36,309 bases of DNA from Bacteroidales bacterium (GTDB lineage: Bacteria; Bacteroidota; Bacteroidia; Bacteroidales; Muribaculaceae), in the NCBI GenBank assembly GCA_004552395.1, contig SFOK01000006.1:1-36309 (forward strand). The letters are read 5' to 3'. The first letter of the stretch is position 1. The number at the start of each line of letters is the position of its first letter. Of the stretch, positions 31,328-36,309 are shown piece after piece. The position numbers and the translations under genes are program-made. The notes under the pieces are model-generated. The model was not told the origin of the DNA. It searched no databases and saw nothing but the letters and a program-made list of their open reading frames with translations.

Positions 31328-32851
31328 ATGTCAAGCGAAGAATTGAAACCTCAGCTCCAGCAGGCTGAGGAGAAATCTGCCGCCGCACAGGAAGCGAAAG
31401 CCGTTGAAGCGGCTCCGGTCGCCAAGGCCGCTCCCGCCGAGGCCGCCGAGGCCGCTGCTTCGGCCGGAAAGTCCGAAGCTTCGGCCGGAAAGCCGGCGCC
31501 TGCTGCCCCGGATGAGGACGACATGGCAACCGGCAACTCGCTCCCACCTTGCGGACGCGAAGGCGCCTCTCCCTGCTGCGCCTCATGCCACCGCGAGCCG
31601 CCGCGCGGCAAGCTGTTCGGCACCAACTGGCTCGGCGGCATATCCGATGCCTCCGACTTCGAGCTCGTGGAAGTGCAGTTCAAGAATACCCGCAAGAGCT
31701 TCTATCGAAACAGCTCCCGGCTCGACCTGCATATCGGCGACATGGTGGCTGTGGAGGCATCTCCGGGCCACGATATCGGCCAGATTACCATGGTGGGACG
31801 TCTGGTGCAGCTCCACATCAGGAAAGCCGGCATAAAGCCCGATTTCGAGTTCAAGAAAGTGTTCCGCATAGCCCGAGAATCCGACTTGGAGAAGTATCAG
31901 ATGGCCCGGGCCCGCGAACACGACACCATGATCCGCTCGCGCAAGATCGCCGAGGATCTCGGCCTCAACATGAAGATTGGCGATGTGGAGTATCAGGGAG
32001 ACGGCGCCAAGGCCATTTTCTACTATATCGCCGATGAACGCGTGGATTTCCGCAAGCTGATCCGTGTGCTCGCCGACACATTCAAGGTGCGTATCGAGAT
32101 GAAGCAGATAGGCGCGCGTCAGGAAGCCGGCCGCATCGGTGGCATAGGCCCCTGCGGACGTCCGCTCTGCTGCTCGTCGTGGATGACCAACTTTGTCTCT
32201 GTGGGAACAGCGGCCGCCCGCTATCAGGACCTCTCCATGAACCCGCTCAAGCTCGCCGGACAGTGCGCCAAGCTCAAATGCTGCCTCAATTTCGAGGCCG
32301 ACTGCTATGTGGAGGCTTCCCGTCAGCTCCCGCCCAAAGATATTCCGCTCGAGACGCAGGACGCCACCTATTACCACTTCAAGACCGACATACTCTCCGG
32401 CATGATGACTTACTCCACGGATAAGGGTCAGCCTGTCAATCCCGTCACTATTTCGCGCCGCCGTGTGGCCGAGATCATCGAGATCAACAAGCGCGGCGAG
32501 AAGGTGGAAGCGCTCGCTGAGGAAAACCAGAAGGAGGAACCCCGCAAGGAGTTCGTGGAGCTTGTCGGCCAGGACAACATCAACCGTTTCGACAAGACTA
32601 AAAAGAAGAAGAAAAAGAAACCGCAGGCTCAGTCCCAGGGCACCGAAAAGAAGCCGCAGTCTCCCCGCAAATCTGATAAACCGAAGGCCCAGAAGCCGCA
32701 GCAGGCTCAGCAGCAGAACTCTCAGCAGCACAAGGAACCGAAGCCGCAGCAGCCTAAGGATTCCAGACCTCGGCCGGCTGCGGAGGAGGGACAGCAGCGC
32801 CCGCGCCGCAACCGCAAGCCGCGCCCTCAGCAGCCCACGAAAACCGAATAG
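31328..32851 (+). CDS. ricT: RicT/YaaT-like PSP1-domain protein
   Basis: A 507-residue cytosolic protein. The PSP1 core spans about 95-400 and includes FRKLIRVLADTFKVRIEMKQ and GARQEAGRIGGIG. It carries the paired cysteine motifs C276-GRPL-C281-C282 and C313-AKLK-C318-C319 that in Bacillus RicT help hold Fe-S clusters. Outside the core it has an Ala/Glu-rich N-terminal tail with a second cysteine cluster (C75, C83, C84, C87, H88) and a Lys/Gln/Pro-rich C-terminal tail (about 410-507) likely to be disordered and RNA- or protein-binding. ATG 31328 is preferred to GTG 31322. It lies directly after rny and 8 nt before gldH. RicA and RicF partners are not in the window. Confidence 0.9.
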   Translation: MSSEELKPQLQQAEEKSAAAQEAKAVEAAPVAKAAPAEAAEAAASAGKSEASAGKPAPAAPDEDDMATGNSLPPCGREGASPCCASCHREPPRGKLFGTNWLGGISDASDFELVEVQFKNTRKSFYRNSSRLDLHIGDMVAVEASPGHDIGQITMVGRLVQLHIRKAGIKPDFEFKKVFRIARESDLEKYQMARAREHDTMIRSRKIAEDLGLNMKIGDVEYQGDGAKAIFYYIADERVDFRKLIRVLADTFKVRIEMKQIGARQEAGRIGGIGPCGRPLCCSSWMTNFVSVGTAAARYQDLSMNPLKLAGQCAKLKCCLNFEADCYVEASRQLPPKDIPLETQDATYYHFKTDILSGMMTYSTDKGQPVNPVTISRRRVAEIIEINKRGEKVEALAEENQKEEPRKEFVELVGQDNINRFDKTKKKKKKKPQAQSQGTEKKPQSPRKSDKPKAQKPQQAQQQNSQQHKEPKPQQPKDSRPRPAAEEGQQRPRRNRKPRPQQPTKTE

Positions 32852-32859
32852 TCACTCCC

Positions 32860-33384
32860 ATGCAGCGCCGCAGCACAAGACCTCACGGACGCAGAGGGAG
32901 GCTCCGGGCCTCTCTCGCTGCCGTCGTTGTGCTTCTGCTCACAGCCCTCGGAGCTTGCTCCCGCTTCGACCGAGTCCGCTATTCGCGGTTCGTGAACCTC
33001 AACCCGTCGGGGTGGGAGGCCACGGAGCAGTGCGTGTTTGACCTCGCCGACGACTCGGCCGCGTTCTCCGACCCGGCTGCCCGCTACGACATGATCGTGA
33101 CTGTGCGCCACACCACAGCCTTCCCTTACAACAACCTCTGGCTCAAGTTCGAAGAGCTCACCCGTGCCGACACAATCGTCACCACGCGGCAGGAGCTTTC
33201 ACTCACTTCGCCGTCAGGTTCGTGGCGCGGCAAAGGTGTGCAGGGAATCTACGAGTTCAGCGACACTATTCGCCACGGCATCATGCTCTTCCCCGGCTAC
33301 ACACTCTCCATCACCCACGATATGCCGGCCCGCACTGTCCCCGGTCTGCTCGACATAGGCCTCACCATAGAGCGCTGCAACTGA
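32860..33384 (+). CDS. gldH: Gliding-motility-type lipoprotein GldH
   Basis: A 174-residue lipoprotein. The basic n-region and hydrophobic core lead to the lipobox LGAC with C33 as the lipidated residue. The mature part is beta-rich, with RHTTAFPYNNLWLKFEEL and GIYEFSDTIRHGIMLFPGYT typical of GldH. In gliding Bacteroidetes GldH is needed for motility. In non-motile gut Bacteroidales its role is unsettled, perhaps in the envelope or linked to T9SS. It is 8 nt after the RicT gene and likely co-transcribed with rny. Confidence 0.85.
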   Translation: MQRRSTRPHGRRGRLRASLAAVVVLLLTALGACSRFDRVRYSRFVNLNPSGWEATEQCVFDLADDSAAFSDPAARYDMIVTVRHTTAFPYNNLWLKFEELTRADTIVTTRQELSLTSPSGSWRGKGVQGIYEFSDTIRHGIMLFPGYTLSITHDMPARTVPGLLDIGLTIERCN

Positions 33385-33451
33385 CCCTATACAGGCCGAA
33401 AAGAGATCCCGCTTTGGAAATCATGCAGTTCCGGGCGTGCCGTTAAACAAA

Positions 33452-33469
33452 AACCTCCGCCTGGAGGTT
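33452..33469. terminator. Small hairpin between gldH and the M24 peptidase gene
   Basis: AACCTCC and GGAGGTT form a perfect 7-bp stem with a GCCT loop. The T-rich flank is on the minus-strand side (TTTTTG), where no gene lies, so the role as a + strand terminator is uncertain. Confidence 0.4.
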
Positions 33470-33514
33470 ATAAATCAGACAACAGAGATCTTCTCAACTT
33501 AATCTAAACTGAAC

Positions 33515-34645
33515 ATGGCAATTCTTCTCGCTGATACAGCCAATATATTCTGGAAAACGCACCGCGTGTTCCGCGGTTACGCATATCTCCCTCATTCACT
33601 GGCCGATGAACCGGTACTCTTCGTGATCCGACCCAACGAGCTCGACATCCCGGGCGTGCAATATATCCGCAAACCGGAGCAGATTCCGGCCAAGCTCGAG
33701 GAACTCGGCATGGAACTCCCCGCGACACTCGGCCTCGAACTCGACGAGCTTCCCTATTCGCAGGCTATCCGTCTGCAAAAGGTCTTCCCGGGAGCCAAAG
33801 TGGAAAACGTCTCGGTCAGGATCCGCGAGGCACGAATGATCAAGACTCCCCGCGAGATAAAGCTTATCCGCGAGGATTGCCGCAAACACGCCATGGCCTA
33901 CGAGCGCATACCGAAGCTCTACCGCACCGGCATGTCCGACATCGAATTCCAGATCGAGATTGAGAGAGTGCTGCGTCAGGAAGGATGCCTCGGCTATCTG
34001 CGCACCTACGGCGGCATGATGGAGATAAACATGGGCTCTGTGCTCAACGGCGCCAACGCCGACGTTCCTTCACCCTATGATTTCGCGGTAGGCGGAGGCG
34101 GTGCCGACCTCTCACTTCCGGTAGGCGCCGACGGTGAGATCATGAATCCCGGCACAACCGTGATGGTGGACATGAACGGCAATTTCAACGGATATCAGTC
34201 AGACCTCACGCGCACATACGCTATAGGCGATCTGCCACAGTTCGCTTATCACGCCCATGAGGTGGCCCGCCATATACTTCGCGAGCTCGAGCATATAGGC
34301 GTCCCCGGTTATCCCGTAGCGGAGATGTATCAGAAGGCGGTCTCGATAGCCCGCGACCACGGCCTGGCCGAGTATTTCATGGGCCACCGCCAGCAGGCCG
34401 GATTCATAGGCCACGGCGTCGGCATACAGCTCAACGAATGGCCGGTGATAGCGCCCAAGTCGCGCCACCGCCTCGAGGAAGGCATGGTGATCGCCCTTGA
34501 GCCCAAATTCGTCATCCCCGCCGTCCCGAGCAAGACTCATAAGCCGGTGGGTGCCGTGGGCCTCGAAAACACCTACCTTGTCACCGCCGACGGTCTCGAG
34601 AACCTCACCACGACCCCCGAGGAGATTGTGACCCTTATCGACTGA
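33515..34645 (+). CDS. M24-family (Xaa-Pro) aminopeptidase
   Basis: A 376-residue cytosolic metallopeptidase of the pita-bread fold. The five metal ligands are visible as D219 and D230 (VMVDMNGNFNGYQSDLTRT), H300 (GFIGHGVGIQLNEWP), E329 (ALEPKF) and E351 (GLENTYLV). The N-terminal 110 residues form a creatinase-like domain shortened relative to full aminopeptidase P. It would act on peptides with proline at position 2, but specificity inside M24 is not secure. It has a 130-nt gap after gldH, so it may have its own promoter, though no TAnnTTTG box was found. Confidence 0.88.
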   Translation: MAILLADTANIFWKTHRVFRGYAYLPHSLADEPVLFVIRPNELDIPGVQYIRKPEQIPAKLEELGMELPATLGLELDELPYSQAIRLQKVFPGAKVENVSVRIREARMIKTPREIKLIREDCRKHAMAYERIPKLYRTGMSDIEFQIEIERVLRQEGCLGYLRTYGGMMEINMGSVLNGANADVPSPYDFAVGGGGADLSLPVGADGEIMNPGTTVMVDMNGNFNGYQSDLTRTYAIGDLPQFAYHAHEVARHILRELEHIGVPGYPVAEMYQKAVSIARDHGLAEYFMGHRQQAGFIGHGVGIQLNEWPVIAPKSRHRLEEGMVIALEPKFVIPAVPSKTHKPVGAVGLENTYLVTADGLENLTTTPEEIVTLID

Positions 34646-34727
34646 TTACCTAAGCCATCTTGGCGTCGCCCCGCACGGGCGAGCGCTCCAAATCTGCATA
34701 ATTAGCAGCGAATGTTATTGTAACACA

Positions 34728-36146
34728 GTGAATCTCAAGCAGGAAATAGACAGGCAGCCCTTTCATCTTGTAGGCGAGGCTGCCGATACACTCGGCCGCG
34801 AGGCATATGTCGTAGGCGGTTACGTCCGCGACCTCTTCCTCCGTCGGCCCTCCGACGATATCGACTTCGTGACGGTCGGCTCCGGCATCGAGCTCGCCCG
34901 AAGCATCGCCGCAAAGCTTCACCGCCCCGAACGCGTCAACGTCTACGAGAACTACGGCACGGCACAGCTCCGTTATCAGGGCCTCGACCTCGAATTCGTC
35001 GGCGCCCGCCGCGAGTCCTACCACCGCGAGTCACGCAACCCGATCGTCGAAGACGGCACGCTCCACGACGACCAGTGCCGCCGCGACTTTACCATCAACG
35101 CCATGGCCATCTGCGTCAACGCCGACAGATTCGGCGAACTGCTCGACCCCTTCGGGGGCCTCGGCGACCTTGAAGCCCGGCTCATACGCACACCCCTCGA
35201 CCCCGACGTCACCTTCTCCGACGACCCCCTGCGCATGATGCGGGCCATACGTTTCGCCACACAGCTCGACTTCACAATCTTCCCCGACACATTCAAAGCC
35301 ATACGTCGCAACGCACAGCGAATCAAGATAATAACCCGCGAGCGCATCAACGACGAGCTGATGAAGATCATGAAGTCGGCCAAGCCATCCAAAGGATGGC
35401 GCCTTCTCGACATGACCGGACTGCTCCCACTCATCTTCCCCGAACTCGCCGAACTGAAAGGCGTCGAGACCGTGGAAGGCCGCGGCCACAAGGATAATTT
35501 CGCCCACACACTTCAAGTGCTTGACAACGTGGCCGAAAAGTCCGACAACGTATGGCTGCGCTGGGCAGCCCTGCTCCACGATATAGGCAAACCCCGCACC
35601 AAACGATGGGTCGAAGGGATCGGCTGGACCTTCCATAACCACAACTTCATAGGCGAGAAAATGGTGCCCCGCATCTTCAAACGCATGAAACTCCCCCTCA
35701 ACGACCGCATGAAATACGTGGCCAAACTCGTAGGTATGCACATGCGCCCCCAGTGTATGCACGAAGAAGGCGTCACCGACTCAGCCATCCGCCGTATGCT
35801 CTTCGATGCCGGCGACGATATCGACGACCTCATGATACTGGCAGGAGCCGACATCACCTCCAAGAACCCCGCCAAAGTGCGCCGCATACTCGAGAACTTC
35901 GAATACACACGCCACCGCATGGCCGAGGTCGAGGAATCCGACAGGATTCGCTGTTTCCAACCCCCCGTCGACGGCAACGAGATCATGGAGACCTTTGGCA
36001 TACCACCCTGCGCCGAGATAGGCAAGATCAAAGAAGCGATTAAAGAAGCCATTCTCGACGGCCGCATCCCCAACGACCACGCCGCCGCCCGCCGCCTCAT
36101 GTTCGCCCTCGCCCCCGCCTTCAACCTTACCCCCAAACAGCCCTAA
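34728..36146 (+). CDS. CCA-adding-type tRNA nucleotidyltransferase with HD domain
   Basis: A 472-residue cytosolic enzyme of the class II CCA-adding/poly(A) polymerase family. The head domain has GGYVRD with DDIDF (the catalytic Asp pair, about 31-48), then RRDFTINAMA and DPLRMMRAIRFA. An HD domain follows, with LLHDIGKPRTKR near 280. The ORF starts with GTG at 34728. The nearby ATG at 34712 is in another frame and soon stops. The family splits into CCA-, A- and CC-adding enzymes not distinguishable by eye. The tmRNA in this window lacks a full encoded CCA, so such an activity is needed. Confidence 0.88.
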   Translation: MNLKQEIDRQPFHLVGEAADTLGREAYVVGGYVRDLFLRRPSDDIDFVTVGSGIELARSIAAKLHRPERVNVYENYGTAQLRYQGLDLEFVGARRESYHRESRNPIVEDGTLHDDQCRRDFTINAMAICVNADRFGELLDPFGGLGDLEARLIRTPLDPDVTFSDDPLRMMRAIRFATQLDFTIFPDTFKAIRRNAQRIKIITRERINDELMKIMKSAKPSKGWRLLDMTGLLPLIFPELAELKGVETVEGRGHKDNFAHTLQVLDNVAEKSDNVWLRWAALLHDIGKPRTKRWVEGIGWTFHNHNFIGEKMVPRIFKRMKLPLNDRMKYVAKLVGMHMRPQCMHEEGVTDSAIRRMLFDAGDDIDDLMILAGADITSKNPAKVRRILENFEYTRHRMAEVEESDRIRCFQPPVDGNEIMETFGIPPCAEIGKIKEAIKEAILDGRIPNDHAAARRLMFALAPAFNLTPKQP

Positions 36147-36232
36147 CTCCCCCATCCGGTCCCAATCCCCGGCCTCCCCCGAATCCCCCTACCACCGCTC
36201 CCCCCCAAACCCCTCTCCCCAATTCCCCTTGT
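36147..36232. other. C-rich tract with G-quadruplex/i-motif potential
   Basis: After the nucleotidyltransferase stop codon, about 85 nt are very rich in C and poor in G. Within it, C7 (36200-36206), C4 (36210-36213), C4 (36217-36220) and C4 (36225-36228) are separated by AAA, TCT and AATT. The minus strand is therefore a canonical four-tract G-quadruplex motif. No gene is visible from 36147 to the window end. Confidence 0.8.
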
Positions 36233-36309
36233 TTTCGGCTCTCAGTTCAGGCTCCGCTTCCCTCATTAGCAAAAATCTATGACAATCAGGTGCAGGTTGA
36301 CAAAGACCG

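Noticed and set aside
1..36309. CRISPR array, tRNA or rRNA genes, intact transposase, phage or defence island
   Set aside because: No regularly spaced repeats, no tRNA T-arm/acceptor pattern except tmRNA, and no such proteins were seen.

Overview
The window looks like a chromosomal segment of a GC-rich Bacteroidales gut-type bacterium, probably in or near Muribaculaceae. This is inferred from the sequence, not from a database search. The support is Bacteroidetes-type promoters (TAnnTTTG -7 boxes, two with TTTG 20 nt upstream), type IX secretion and gliding-family genes (porU, gldH), exported proteins ending in the 'YNxQGxRV...KGxYI' tail typical of this order, a tmRNA tag ending YALAA, and weak or absent Shine-Dalgarno sequences. 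There are no rRNA or tRNA genes, no CRISPR array and no intact insertion sequence.

Layout. 1-1961: a structured repeat, then a promoter, a cobalamin riboswitch and a BtuG-like beta-propeller gene. 2056-3716: a promoter and two adjacent DUF1573 genes. 4028-6207: convergent meaB (+) and bioB (-) around a perfect 17-bp bidirectional terminator; bioB is divergent from the redox repressor rex (6456-7139). 7172-7517: two structured repeats in inverted orientation sharing 34-bp termini. 7608-18123: a long + strand run with a degenerate FAH-fold protein, the T9SS sortase porU, topoisomerase IV B (parE), coaD, an S41 protease, a DUF3078 outer-membrane protein and an unknown exported protein, closed by a bidirectional terminator. 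18240-22832 (-): mgtC, a CPA2 antiporter and guaA. 23009-25080: tmRNA, then prfB with a programmed +1 frameshift, overlapped by an unknown exported protein. 25231-28163: ferritin (-), divergent from a WYL regulator and a MATE exporter. 28164-28876: a repeat palindrome, a terminator, the 3' remnant of an exported-protein gene and a 9-bp tandem repeat. 28877-33384: coiled-coil gene, zapA, a probable 6S RNA, rny, a RicT/PSP1 gene and gldH. 33515-36146: an M24 aminopeptidase and a CCA-adding-type nucleotidyltransferase. The window ends in a C-rich tract whose complement is a canonical G-quadruplex motif.

Themes. B12: the riboswitch, BtuG-like propeller and MeaB chaperone belong to cobalamin uptake and use. 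Protein export: porU, gldH, the T9SS-like tail on the BtuG-like protein and an orphan tail remnant point to an active type IX system. RNA decay: rny is directly followed by a RicT homologue, echoing the Firmicutes Y-complex. Translation quality control: tmRNA and the frameshift-regulated RF2 gene are adjacent.

The most interesting items are the structured repeats with conserved ends and divergent hairpin arms, the B12-regulated propeller that seems to have exchanged a lipid anchor for a T9SS tail, the FAH protein lacking its metal site, the rny-ricT pair and the BioB lacking one canonical cluster cysteine.
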